Assembly (NCBI GenBank): GCA_003049485.1
Contig: PYST01000395.1
Span: forward strand, 1-32,975
DNA: 32,975 bases
From: Ophioceras dolichostomum
Taxonomy: Eukaryota > Ascomycota > Sordariomycetes > Magnaporthales > Ophioceraceae
Reading direction: 5' to 3'
Positions within the stretch are counted from its first letter, which is position 1; each line of letters begins with the position of its first letter. The notes below the pieces were generated by a model that saw only the letters and a program-made list of their open reading frames with translations, searched no databases and had not been told where the DNA came from. Position numbers and translations under genes: made by a program. Shown here in pieces: positions 8,908 to 19,966 of the stretch.

Positions 8908-10380
8908 CTAGTACACTCGCGACGACGACGACGACTGCCCAGCCGAGGCCATCACGCTCTCCATCCAGGGATACACCGACGAGTTCGCGAGCGGATAGCC
9001 CATGTGCAGCGCGCCGGAGAAGAACCTCGCCTCCTTCGGGCTGCCGTGCTCGAACAGCAGCATCGAGTCCTCGATCGGCATCAAGCCGTCCTGCACGCCG
9101 TTCACCAGCAGCAGCCTCGCGGACGGCATCTCCAGGATGCCCTGCTCCAGTAGGCTGAACTTCTTCTGCACCCCCTCCTTGTACTCGTCCACCGACGAGG
9201 CCCCGAAATAACCGTGCTTCATCGCGAAGGCCGGGGCCAGCTCGAACGGGTACTCGTGCCCCTCCGCCTTCTCGATCCAGTCCCTGTCGTAGAAGTGGTG
9301 CACGCCCGCGCCCTGCGCGACGCTGCCCGCTATTTTCTCTCGGTGGGTGTGCGCGATGCGCACGGCGTAGTAACCCCCCGCGCTCAGGCCCCAGACCATC
9401 ACCCTGCGCATGTCGAAGAACCCGACCGCGCCCATCCACTCCAGCACGCTGTCCCACAGCCGGTCCGGGCTGGCCGGGTCTGCCGGGTCGGCGGGGCAGT
9501 CGGCCGTCCCGGGTATCTCCGCCACCACGCAGCCCCAGCCGCGGGCGAGGAACTCCTCGCACCGCACCGTGTTGTCGGGCCGGTACCCGTCCAGCCCCGT
9601 CATCAGCAGCACGACGGGGCAGGGGGCGCCGTCCGCGGCCGTACGGCGCGGCACGCGCACGTACACGGGGATCACGTCCCCGTCGCGGCCCCGCCGCCGC
9701 GTGTGCGGCACCTGCACCTCCTGCACGGGCTCGTCCCACGCGCGCGCCGCGCGCATGTACGCGTCCTTCTGCGCCGTCCAGGCCCGCCACTTGACGGGGC
9801 AGCTGACCTGGGGGAAGGCGGTGATGTAGGGGAAGCGCGCGATGCGGTAGACGGCGCAGGCGCGCAGGTAGAGGTCCGTCGCGGCCTGCCGGTCGCCGGC
9901 CTTGGAGGCGGCGTCGCCGCGGGCGACGAGCGACTCGGCCGCGGGGAGGAAGGCGGACGTGTACTCGGGGGAGGTGCCGTCGTTGATGGAGTTGGCGATC
10001 AGGTGGGCGAAGACCGGCTCGAAGTCTTCGTATTTGCCGTCGTGGAAGGGGTAGAGGCCTTTGGTGCACTGCGGGATTTCCATATTAGGGAGAGGTCCTC
10101 TTTTTGCAGTAGGTAGTATTTCCGATCTTATTGGCCCTCTCTTTCTGCCGTCGACGACGAGCCAGAGCAGTGAATGCGTCGCATGAGATGAAGGGACGAA
10201 AGAACTTACGGGGAACTTCCACTTGGTCTCCCACAGCGCCTTGATTCCATCATGGTGCGGCATCTTAGCCTCAAAAGCCTCGGCGCCCATTATCCAGTTC
10301 CGCTTCGGCGGGGACGAGACCTTGCCGCCGCCAGCAGTGGCAGCCGCGGATTGTGTCCCTACGTCTTTGTGAGGCGCCAT
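8908..10380 (-). CDS. Ayg1-family alpha/beta hydrolase (polyketide shortening type)
   Basis: Alpha/beta hydrolase of the Ayg1/FrsA-like family. In Aspergillus fumigatus, Ayg1 shortens the heptaketide naphthopyrone during DHN-melanin synthesis. Exons 10380-10210 and 10068-8908 give 443 residues. The intron has a GTAAGT donor, CCGCAG acceptor and CCTAAT branch site, is 141 nt long and contains no in-frame stop. Family hallmarks are MPHHDGIKALWETKWKFP, then YPFHDGKYEDFEPVF, which directly adjoin only when the intron is removed. The triad is S286 (WGLSAGG), D384 (NGVQDG) and H412 (ALHMG). An extra N-terminal stretch of about 25 residues rich in Ala/Gly precedes the conserved part. No polyketide synthase is present in the window, so a role in melanin is inference; relatives hydrolyse other C-C or ester substrates. 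No signal peptide is seen. Confidence 0.88.
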   Translation of the reverse strand: MAPHKDVGTQSAAATAGGGKVSSPPKRNWIMGAEAFEAKMPHHDGIKALWETKWKFPVSSFVPSSHATHSLLWLVVDGRKRGPIRSEILPTAKRGPLPNMEIPQCTKGLYPFHDGKYEDFEPVFAHLIANSINDGTSPEYTSAFLPAAESLVARGDAASKAGDRQAATDLYLRACAVYRIARFPYITAFPQVSCPVKWRAWTAQKDAYMRAARAWDEPVQEVQVPHTRRRGRDGDVIPVYVRVPRRTAADGAPCPVVLLMTGLDGYRPDNTVRCEEFLARGWGCVVAEIPGTADCPADPADPASPDRLWDSVLEWMGAVGFFDMRRVMVWGLSAGGYYAVRIAHTHREKIAGSVAQGAGVHHFYDRDWIEKAEGHEYPFELAPAFAMKHGYFGASSVDEYKEGVQKKFSLLEQGILEMPSARLLLVNGVQDGLMPIEDSMLLFEHGSPKEARFFSGALHMGYPLANSSVYPWMESVMASAGQSSSSSRVY

Positions 10381-10414
10381 GATCGATGACTTATTTTGTC
10401 GACAACGAGGCTCC

Positions 10415-10873
10415 CTAGAGCAAGACTTTCACAACCTTCTGCTTCTTGAACTGCGGCAAGCTCTTCTTTTTCTTATACGATTCCTCTCCGTCGTCTGATG
10501 GGCCACCGGCAACAGCAGTAACGTCAGGGATGATCTTGACCTTGCTGCTTCGGCGACGATGAACGCGGGGCTTGAAAGGCTGCTGGCCGTCTGCCGCGAA
10601 TTCCTTCTCTCGTACCCTGTTGCATAGGTAGGTAGGTAGGTATTCTTGTAAGTCAAGTCGGACTACCACCTATGACGCACGCATAAGGGGCATGTGCTGC
10701 TTGTCCGCTGCTGCAACGTATCACGATCTTGTGCCTCTATGCGACAACGTTCGACAGTAATACGCTGTAGGCAGCATGGTGAATGAGTGACAGAGGAGAG
10801 GGGGAATCACTCACTCGTACTTGGTCAAGGCGATCCTCAGACGGGTGAGGACAGCGTGCTGGAAGTCGACCAT
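10415..10873 (-). CDS. Small basic protein of unknown function
   Basis: Two exons, 10873-10815 and 10616-10415, give 86 residues. The first exon encodes MVDFQHAVLTRLRIALTKY and ends in a consensus GTGAGT donor. The second starts after CAACAG and continues in frame through VREKEF to a Lys-rich C-terminus (SYKKKKSLPQFKKQK). The codon split (GA/G) fits, and a CT-rich leader precedes the ATG, which argues for a real gene. I do not recognise the family. The lysine- and arginine-rich composition suggests a nucleic-acid or nucleolar partner, but that is a guess. Its stop is only 34 bp from the start codon of the Ayg1-like gene on the same strand, leaving almost no room for a separate promoter. The intron holds a perfect TAGG run. 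Confidence 0.6.
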
Positions 10874-12943
10874 TTCGGAGGAAAAAGGAAAGGAGAGAAA
10901 AGGGAAAGCCAGATGGAAATACGCAAATCACAAAAAAAGAGAACAGGCGGGAAGCAAAGAATAGAGTTACGTCAATGGTTCGTCCCAGACAAATAGCTTC
11001 GGTCGTGGCAGTTGGGGATATCCGTTGTTGTCCGGAGGTTTGGGCTGTTGGGGCTGAGGATGGATAATTGTGAAGCTGATGATGGCGAGAGTATTGTGTG
11101 AGTTGAGGGGGAATGTAAGGTCGCTTTCCGAAGCAGAACTGGAAGCACTACGACCGACCGAAGGAACGAAAGGACTTGACTGCAAGCCGTCGGGGGTTAT
11201 AGAAATGCGGTTGCCAAAATATAATGGTCTGGTCGATTACCAGAAGTCCATCACATGTCGGACGATCCAGCGGTATCGTGGGGAGATGAGTGGGATGCCG
11301 TCGACATAAATACCTAGGGTCCCTACCTATATTCCGTACGGGATTCGTCACGGAGCTCGCGGCGGCGTAGCGGACGAGTCGACGGATGGACGACTCAACT
11401 TCCTTCTCACCCACCCGCGCACAGCATCCTGCCGTAGGTCTCGGGAAACAGATAGACGGCAGGGTGCAGAGCCAGCAAGCCATCGACTGTCACAAGCCGG
11501 CTGAACAGACTACGAAAATGGAGGTGAGGGGACCATCCTTGCCCTCCCCGGACCATCATCCATCCATCCATCCATCCCTACCTGCCTTATCCGAGGAGGG
11601 AATCGTGTGTGGGTGATGGCGGAGGGAGGAGGGAGGGAGGGAGTCCACCAAAACCACTATACAAGTACACCCGAGACCACCATACCACGATCTCCCATGG
11701 AAAGAGGGGGATGTCCGATGGGGCGGGGTGTCGGTCTGACAAGATTTGCTCAGAAGTGGTGGTAGCACCACGTTCGGGTTGAAGCTCAATTGGCATTGGC
11801 TGCTCGGGGAAGCGAAGGACCAAAACTCGAAGCGAGGTGAGCAAAGACCCAAAGCCAGGACTCTCCGAGTTCCGATAGTATAGAGTGAGGGATTTCAGCT
11901 CCGTCAAGTTGACGGAGAGGGCAGCGCCGCCGCCCGGGCTTTCGGCACGCCACGATTGGTACATATTAGAAGTACCATGGTTGAGACCTGCGGCTTGAAC
12001 TTGGCCTGACTGGCTGGACTTCAAACTTTGGGGCGGGTTGTCAGCTGCTGTGCTCTGCTTGTCTCGGGACTTGCTCGTGTGTCCATCAGCGCCTGGTAGG
12101 TAAGTGGTGTAAGTGGCAGGTGCCCGTAGATTGTTCGGCGTAGTCCAAGCGCGGCGAGCAACTACCTTACCTAAGGAACTTTCTCCTATTCTTCGTGCTT
12201 GTATGTACTGGACTGGACTGACTGATCGACTGATTGATTGATTAATTGATGGTTGTTGAAACTCATCACGTACTGTGGTCGTGCCGAAAGTCTTGGGTGG
12301 TGTTCTAGCGTCGGCTTTTTCCCCGTCAAAAGGCGTAACGAGCTACTAAAGAGGAACGGAATTGGCGACGGCGACTACAAACAAACGCGGGGTGCATGGC
12401 AAGTGCCATTACGGGAATCTGAGATCTTGGGTGCGATCTCGGATGATTGTAGGTAAATTCTCCTATTCTCGATCAGATCTTCGAAAAAACCTAGGGAAGA
12501 AAGGCAAAAAAGAGGCCCATCCATCCGCCTCGTCTCGTCAAATGCATGCTTCTTGCTGTCTATCATGGTTCCCAGTTGCCCATCCAGATGTTTACCTCAC
12601 ATAGCACCAGACCTTGATTCCTAGCGCACGTCCACCAAATGAGACTCCTCCGCAAGCAGCGTTCCTTTCCCTCCAGGAACGTCTCGTTCGCCCGCCCTGT
12701 CCAACTGACTTCCCCGCGACATGAACCGTCTCCTGGACTGGAGATCTGTCCTGTGCTCATTTCGATCGATTCTTGTTCCCGTTTGTTCCTAGGCACTCAA
12801 AGCTTCGTCTCTGTACGCGATGACAAGGAGATCGATCAGCCGCACAGTCCCACAGGTTGTTTCCTCATTGGTGTGCTCCCCGCCCCAGAGTCTGATCATC
12901 ATCGTCCGTCCCCAAATTCCCTTGTCGGCTCCGTCCGGGGAAC
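10874..12943. other. Long intergenic region with simple repeats
   Basis: About 2 kb between the small gene's start and the 3' end of gna1. Open frames on both strands are short and resemble no family I know. Visible structure is limited to simple repeats: five CATC units at 11557-11576, a purine-rich GGGA stretch near 11620-11640, and three GATT units near 12232-12243. A small intron-rich or non-coding RNA gene could be hidden here, but I cannot support one. Confidence 0.5.
11557..11576. repeat. (CATC)5 microsatellite
   Basis: Five perfect CATC units lie in non-coding DNA. Confidence 0.9.
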
Positions 12944-13653
12944 TCAGCTTGAGGTCTTCTTACTTTTACCGCCGTCGTAGTAATGCGCCATCTGCAGGCC
13001 CGCGCGCTTGAAGCCACACTTGACGTAGAAGCCCTCGTTGGCCTCGCTGCAGTCGAGAATGCTCTTGTAGCAGCCGACGCGCTCCGAGATGAAGTCGAGC
13101 GCTTGGATGATGCGCAGCCCCAGCTTCTTTCCTTGCTGGTCCTTGGCGACCGCGATGTCTTCGATGTGGCCTACCGCGCCGAGGTTGTGGATGCTGTGAC
13201 AAAGGGTGAGATATAGCGCCAGGCAGTGATGGTCAGCCTGGAGGCTCGGCAAGGGGGTGTGATTGTTTTGGAAGGGCGCAGTTGGGAAAAGAACGGAGTG
13301 GGGGAAATAATAAGAACTTACAACTTGCGCTCAACGATCAGCGCGCCTGTCCCAACGACTCTGGAGGTACTATCCTCCACAACGAGGACGTAGTACCCGC
13401 CCCGCGACGCGGCCATCTCGTCATACTGCGCCTCGAACGCTTCCCTGCCGAAGTCGCCCACGGTCGTCAGCACGCGCAGGCAGTCTAGGAAGCCCGAGTC
13501 GTAGTCGGCCTTCCGCAACGATCGGATCTTGTAGCCCTCTGGCAGCGCGGCGGACACCTCGGGCGACACGAGGTCGGCTGTGAAGAGACCGCTTTCTTCC
13601 GAGGCAACGGTGGCCGCAGCGGCGGCGTTGGACTCGCCGTAGACGATAGCCAT
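12944..13653 (-). CDS. gna1: Glucosamine-6-phosphate N-acetyltransferase
   Basis: GNAT enzyme that acetylates glucosamine 6-phosphate with acetyl-CoA on the way to UDP-GlcNAc, the precursor of chitin, N-glycans and GPI anchors. It acts in the cytosol. Exons 13653-13322 and 13193-12944 join within a Phe codon to give 193 residues. The intron is 128 nt with GTAAGT donor and CACAG acceptor. The N-terminal part carries GYKIRSLRKADYDSGFLDCL, typical of Gna1. After the junction comes KFIHNLGAVGHIEDIAV, then the acetyl-CoA pyrophosphate loop DQQGKKLG and the C-terminal CSEANEGFYVKCGF. The sequence is a standard Gna1 with a slightly longer Ala-rich N-terminus and a Lys/Ser tail. It diverges from the lipase gene across about 2.1 kb. 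The family is firm. Confidence 0.95.
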
Positions 13654-15800
13654 TGTGAGAGTCGGGAAGGGTAGAATTCTGGAAACAATGGATTCGGTCT
13701 TCGGTCGTCAATGTGCGAGTCGGCTCGAGATCAATTGGGCGGTAGGGAGGCGTTGGGGATCGACCGTCGGTCGTTGGGCAGTTGGCGGTGAGCAGAGCGA
13801 CGAGCTCAGCTGCAGGACAGAGCTGGGAACCTAGGTGTTGAGTAAGTACAAAAAAGATCGACGAAATGATGTCAGGCGAAATTGATGATGGGCTCAATTG
13901 CGTCGCTCGCTGGCAAGGATAGAGAAAACGAGAGATGTGTATGTTGTTTGAGGGTCTAGAAAGGGTCGGTGATCTATCTTCTATTAAACTTGCATCAAGG
14001 GTCGTCAGCTGGGAGGGAATGACTGAAGGGCGCTGAGGAAGAGCGAGAAACCAACCTGGCCAAGCCAAGCCGTGATGCTTCCATTTCAATCGCAGTGGTT
14101 ACTGGCTCCATCGGACCCCTGCGTCGCGACTCAGCCGCACAGGTGGGGGGTTCTGGCTGGCAGCGTGGAGCGTGGCTGTCGGCCGCTACGAAGGGATAGT
14201 AACAACGGCACGGCGCAAGATTGATCAGATCTGGAACCCGAATAAGTTCGAAGTCAAGCCTCGCATCCACTTAGGTGGCATCTTGATACGAGATTCGGAT
14301 TTTTTCTATCTCACTAGTCTTTTCATGCCTCCTATCCCTCTCTCTCTCTCTCCTATTTTTACTTATCGTTGGTCGCAAGCTGCCGAATATTCCGGGCTGA
14401 AGTCGACTTGACCGTCTCTACAGCCTTCGGCTACTGACTTGGAAGATTGGCGGTTCCCTACAGGATGGACGCGGTTGTGCACGCGTTTCGCCCTCATGAT
14501 GGGCTGTGAGTAGCAGCAAATATGTTTATGCTTGTTAGCTGCATGCTTTGTCTCGCACACGACGAGTGGACGTGGTGTCGTGTCGAACCTTTCGTCGGAC
14601 GGCGGCCTACCAAAATACGAGGCGAAGCGGTCATCGAGATTTCGAGTCTTGGGAACATGTCTAGATGTTGGAAAGGGAGCTATCCGTCACAACTGCATCC
14701 AACACGCAGGAATCCCACTCGTGAGTTGCTTTCGGACTTTTTGTTCCTCCCGAGAAATTTCTCTTTTTCTTTTCGTTTCTGCTTTGATTCGTACCCAGTT
14801 TCTCGGAGCCGAGACCGTCCCGCACCGAATGTCGTCATCGCCAAGTCTACCCCCTGAACCGGTAACATGAAGACAAGAACTTCAAAACTTCAACCCAAGA
14901 TGAACATAGTAGGTCTACATACTATCAACGGGTAGCAAACTTCACGCTGTAGTACTAAGGCGCATAATGCAAGTTCTCACCACATTTCAGGGCTCCTAAC
15001 AAAGTGGGTGTTTGTTCAAGGAATTTGTTCAAGGAACACTTCCAGGCATCACCAGCAATACGTCCTAGTTAAGAGGTACCCCGCAGTGCCGACACAGGGG
15101 CGAAATAAGGCCGCCCCTTATGCACAGGAAGACTTACAGAAAGCCCGGCTCCCTCAGGCCCCTCTTTTCCCGCTAGCACCTCTGAGCGCCTGACGGACCT
15201 GCAGAACCGCCAAACTCTGGGCAGAATCCGATCAATCACATGCATTGGATTATCGACGGCGTCGGGTTCGGTTTGTCGCGATGCTTTTGCACCGCGTCAT
15301 TTCCCTGATCACCTGCGCTTTCTAGGTCTCACATACTGGCCCCAAGTAGCGATAGTCTCTTTGACTTTGCTGCGAGCTGCGAGCTGCAAGCGAAAGCCAC
15401 ATCAGCCGGGAGGCCTGAAGCCTGCTTTCAACGGATTCGAGCGCCACGCCTTTTGTTTCACGCCGTTTGCCACATCCCTGGAAGAGATCTGCAGTGACAA
15501 GGAGAGTATTTCGTGCAGTGACTGGAGGACTGGAGAGGGACTAAGGCACGTCGCTCGTTTTTTTCACTTTTCGTTTTTCCTAAACAAGGGACGACAGGGA
15601 CACGAGACCATCTTGACGTGCGTTACCAGGAACGCATTACACCTAGAGGTAGTCAGGCGACCCTCGATTCAAACACATTTTCGCTGGAGTTGGGACGAAG
15701 ACCAGACCGATTTGGGCTTGCGACAACTTTTGGCCTTCGACATCCCTGCCGTATCTATTATTACATTTTGTGTTCGGAGTCCTCACAAAGTCCCAACAGC
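13654..15800. other. Divergent intergenic region, gna1 and lipase promoters
   Basis: About 2.1 kb between two divergent start codons. I see no convincing gene. The open frames are short, lack family motifs and overlap each other on both strands. The region includes a CT run near 14338-14352 and a 13-bp tandem duplication near 15011. The open frame that runs into the lipase from 15618 is its leader, read in frame. Confidence 0.5.
15011..15036. repeat. 13-bp perfect tandem duplication
   Basis: TTTGTTCAAGGAA occurs twice head to tail, at 15011-15023 and 15024-15036. It is a small local duplication in non-coding DNA. Confidence 0.85.
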
Positions 15801-18800
15801 ATGGACCCTAGTCGAGACGACGACGAAGAGGGACTACCCTCTGCCAATATATCTTCCCTCCACCACTCCAATAACGCCAACATCGGCTTCCGACCTCGCC
15901 CACACACTCCGAACGGCGTCGATGACGAGACCGCCTTAGTAGCACGCGCTCGCTACCGCGATTTGGACAACGAGATGGCGCATCGCGACCGCGACCATGA
16001 CGACGAGAAGGAAGGAGGCCAGCCTCCGGCGGCGCAGCTTGGGAGGACTTTGCTGCCGTTCCCGCTTGCTCAGGCCGTTACGCTGACGACTCGCTCGGCG
16101 AGCATCATGTTCCGGCTTGGCACATCGGTGGGCGGCTACACGTTTGGGGCCACCAAGGCGGCGACGTTGTCTGGGTTCGACCTCAGCCGGGTCGTGGTGG
16201 AGGGCATTCTCAGTCGGGCTGGCAAGGACGTGCTGGCCGCGAACAGGACCGAGTTCGGCCGCATGGAGACCGAGAACATGCTGGAAAGGGGCTTGGCCAC
16301 AATACACCGAACCATTGCCGGTGCCGCCTTCTTTACGGCGACAGGGTTCCAGCTGGTCGAGACGGCGGCGTCCAACATGCACGACTTCACTCAGCTCCTG
16401 CTCTCGTTCGTCGACCAGCTCCTGGGCACCACCGAGTCCTCGAGGGCGATCGCGTCTATCTTCACCCTCATCCGGAGGGAGTTCCAGAACCCGGCCACGG
16501 GCGTCGAGGGGGAGCGCGTCGGCATCATCGATCTTTTCTTCGGCTTGTGCGGTTTGGCATACTTGCAGAAGTGGTGTAGTACCCTGATCGAGGAGGAGAA
16601 CCGGAGACTCGAGGTTGATGAAGTCGTGTGGGATCTCGTTGTCGCCACGGGAGGAGATGTAAGTCTATCGCAACCCAAAGTCCCCCTTGCCCGTGACCCT
16701 TCATCCCTATGGCCTCCCTGCATTCACCCCTCCCGCTACTAATGCTAACCATCTGGCTACCTGCACTTCAGATGTATGATTCGCATCACAACAGCCTTTA
16801 CGGGGTGCAGAACGGCGCCTACAACACAAATCGTAATGACCACCTTTCGTCGCTGGAGGCTGGCACCAACAGCGCCGTCATCAACGCCATACAGACGCAC
16901 AGCGCCCAGCAGAGCAGTGACGAGGACGACGACCTTCCGGAAATACACCTCAAGCATCAGATACTCAGGTCTCTGCCTGACGAAGCCAAAGTCTCCATCA
17001 TGACAGAGACCAATACCAGCAAGACCATCACGGTGGACATCAGCGGGGCGAGCCCTCCGTCGCTGTCGCCTCCTCCAGGGGTGGAACTCATAGAGCACGG
17101 GCGCCAAGACAGTTCCGAGGCCCCCAGTTACCGCTTCGTCTATCGCGTGGAAAGGAACTCGCTCAGGACCACAGACATCCACAGGAAGGATGGCGACTTG
17201 ATGGAGCACCCGTCTGAGCCGACCGGGTTTGTCGAGCCCCTACAAGACACGACGACGGACGACGACGAGAACGATGACGCCCTGGAACTGCGTCCACAGG
17301 TGCCCCCAAAAAGCCCCAGACTAGTGCGGCAGGCGCCGACGGGACCAGCAGCAGCCGGAAACGGCGCTCGCATCCCAGCTCCGCCGCCCGCGTTGCCGCC
17401 TAGCACGACACCACCACGCGTGTCCTCGCTGCCTGTGTCGAGCGGTCAGGGTCCGACTGCCCCGAAATCCACCCCCGAATCTGCAAACCAGAAGCGTCTC
17501 CGTGCACCCCTGAAACCCTCTCCTTCATCCACCAGCATTCAAAGCGTTAGCAAGCCCCCACATAAGAAGGCAAAGACAGAGCAGCAGCAGCAGCAACTAC
17601 AGCAGCAACAGCAACAGCAACAGCACAAGAAGAGCAGCGGGTTCCGCACCGCGTTCAAGAAGGGCGCTGGGCCAGCCTTCTCGAACCTGTTGAGGAAGGA
17701 ACCCAACGACGGCGAGGGTCAGGCGCCCTCGCACCCGTCCCGGAAGGCCAAGACGGCCCCTGTCAGCCCAATCTCTCCCGTCGTCGGCGGCGGCGGCTTC
17801 ACGCACACAATCCCAAAACTCCCCACCCTTCAATCACAAGCATCATCACACGCTCCGAACCCGGTGCCGGGCAGGGTGCCTCAGTCGATGATCCCCAAGC
17901 GAGAGGCGCCTCCGCCCCCAAACAAGCTCGCCGCCAGCCCCATCGGCAAAACGCCGTCGCGACAGCCCATAGTCGGGGGCGGTGGTGGAGTTGGAGTTGG
18001 AGTTGGAGTTGGAGTTGGCGGCGGTGGCGGAATCGGCAATCCGGAGGCCATCCCCCGCAGCTCGTCGCGCGCCAGCTATGTGGCCGTGCACGAGCGTAAG
18101 CGCGACTCGATGGTGTCGCAGACAGACACGTACTCGATCCACACCATCGACAGCAACCGGCCCATCAGCCCGACGCTCCTTAGGACAGATGTCGTGCTGC
18201 CGGGCGGCGGCAACGTCGGGCTGCGGTCGCCCGGAGGAGTCGCACCAAACTCTGGCGGTTACAGCCACGTCCCGAGCATGTCCAAGTCGCGCTCGGAGCG
18301 GGACATGACGGTCGACGGCTTCGGCTCGCCCACGTCGCCGGCGAAGCACCACCGGCGGGCGCGCTCGCAGAACCCGAGCATATACACGCTCAAGACCAGC
18401 GACTCGCAGGGGTCGCTCGTGCTCTCCTCGTCGGCCTACTTCGCCCGCAGCGCGTACGGCGACAGCGAGGCGCTCAGCGGGCTCCGGCGCACGGGCACCG
18501 TCAGCGGCATGTTCCCCCGCGCCCACCTGCTGCACAACATCACGCGCTACATGCTCTTCTCCTCGGCGTCGTACGGCTCCAGCTTCCTGAAGGTGATGGG
18601 CATCTCCAAGAAGATGTCCCTCCTGCAGGTGCTGGACGACAACACGCACCACGAGCTCACGTCGTACGCGCACCACACCCAGTCCGAGGCCGGGTCGATC
18701 CTGCTCGCCTCCTTCGTCGACCCGCAGGGCGGATCGGACTCCACGGGCTCGACCAACACGGGCGTGCCCCTCGTGCACTACATCTCTCTCGACAAGGAGG

Positions 18801-19966
18801 CGAAGGCGGTCGTGCTCGCCTGCCGCGGGACGCTGGGCTTCGAGGACGTGCTGGCCGACATGACGTGCGACTACGACGACCTCGTCTGGCGCGGGAGGGG
18901 CTACAAGGTCCACAAGGGCATCCACGCCTCGGCGCGCCGCCTGCTGTACGGCGGCGACGGCCGCGTGCTGGCGACGCTGAAGGCCGCCCTCGAGGAGTAC
19001 CCGGACTACGGCCTCGTGCTGTGCGGCCACTCGCTCGGCGGCGCCGTCACCGCTTTGCTGGGGGTGATGCTCTCGGAGCCCGCCGCGACGGGCACGTCGT
19101 TTGTCACGTCCGCCGAGCCGCACCACCGCATCATCCATGCTGCTGCTGCTGCCGCAGCTGCTTCTTCTTCTTCGACTCCGTCATCGGCGTCCACAAGGGA
19201 CCTGTGTCTACCGACGGGGCGCCCCATCCACGTCTTCGCGTACGGCCCTCCGGGGACCATGTCCGCCTCCCTGAGGAAGGCGACCAGGGGCCTCATCACG
19301 TCGGTCGTGCAGGGCAACGACCTCGTGCCGCACCTGAGCCTGGGCGTGCTGCACGACCTGCAGGCCGTGGCGCTGGCGATCAAGAACGACAACATCGACG
19401 CCAAGATGGAGGTGAGGCAGAGGCTGTGGGCCGCGTTCCAGGAGGGGCTGAGCCGGTCGTGGTATCGTGGTGGTGGTAATGGCAGCGGTTCTTTTTCTGG
19501 TAGTGGTGTAGGCGACAACAACAGGGGGCTGATGGCGGAGGACGACACATGGGCGTTCGCGGCGCTGAAGACGCTGCGCGCTAACATGATGAGCATGAAG
19601 CTGCTGCCGCCTGGGGAGGTGCTGACGGTGGAGAGCACGAGGGTGTTGAGGAGGGACGCGTTCGTGGGGGCGCCGTCTGCGCCGTCTGCACCGTCGAACG
19701 GCGGCAAGTCTCCTGCTGCTGGTGGTGGCCCTGGGGCTGCAGGGGCTGCTGGAGGGGCCAGCGAGGGCGCGGCTGCGTCGGGAGGCGGGTACCACCCCGT
19801 CGTCGGGGCGGGACAGCCCGCGCGGCGGGTGGTGCTCAAGTACGTGAGGGACGTGGAGGCGAGGTTCCGCGAGGTGAGGTTCGCGGGGAGCATGCTTACC
19901 GATCATAGTCCTGGGAGGTATGAGGATGCGTTGAGCTTGTTGAGACAGGGGGTTATCCCGTCGTGA
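15801..19966 (+). CDS. Class 3 lipase, diacylglycerol lipase type
   Basis: Large lipase with a Lipase_3 alpha/beta-hydrolase core, resembling sn1-specific diacylglycerol lipases. Exons 15801-16658 and 16772-19966 join in phase 0 (GTAAGT donor, CTTCAG acceptor, GCTAAC branch) to give 1350 residues. The N-terminal third has hydrophobic stretches (about 90-130 and 245-265) that may touch membrane. A long disordered middle follows, Pro/Ser-rich with a Gln run, a Gly-Val repeat and charged patches. The catalytic core starts near residue 880. Triad candidates are S1040 (CGHSLGGA), D1136 (QGNDLVPH) and H1331 (TDHSPGRY). The core is split by an Ala/Ser run between Ser and Asp and by two Gly/Ser/Ala-rich inserts between Asp and His. 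I chose the ATG at 15801 because in-frame sequence upstream is not protein-like. The natural substrate is inferred, not shown. Confidence 0.9.
17581..17622 (+). repeat. CAG/CAA run encoding polyglutamine
   Basis: A mixed CAG and CAA run, broken by one Leu codon, encodes five then eight glutamines in the disordered middle of the lipase. Such runs often vary in length between strains. Confidence 0.9.
17987..18016 (+). repeat. Five GGAGTT hexamers encoding Gly-Val repeat
   Basis: Five perfect GGAGTT units encode alternating Gly and Val in the lipase linker. The hexamer keeps the frame, so copy changes would only alter linker length. Confidence 0.9.

Noticed and set aside
9214..10116. A 300-codon plus-strand frame across the Ayg1-like gene
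   Set aside because: It is antisense to the hydrolase exon, has a composition typical of reverse-strand shadows, and even crosses the intron boundary.
2593..10380. A secondary-metabolite gene cluster
   Set aside because: There is an Ayg1-type hydrolase and several oxidoreductases, but no polyketide synthase, NRPS, terpene synthase, transporter or cluster regulator in the window.
11587..12024. A possible 145-residue gene on the minus strand
   Set aside because: It shows no recognisable motif, overlaps simple repeats, and lacks clear splice or start context; unsupported.
15361..15939. A 192-codon frame before the lipase start
   Set aside because: It overlaps the lipase N-terminus in another frame and reads like untranslated leader sequence.
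17846..19138. A 430-codon open frame on the minus strand inside the lipase
   Set aside because: It is antisense to a well-supported GC-rich exon, is Arg/Ala/Val-rich without motifs, and is explained by third-position GC bias of the true frame.
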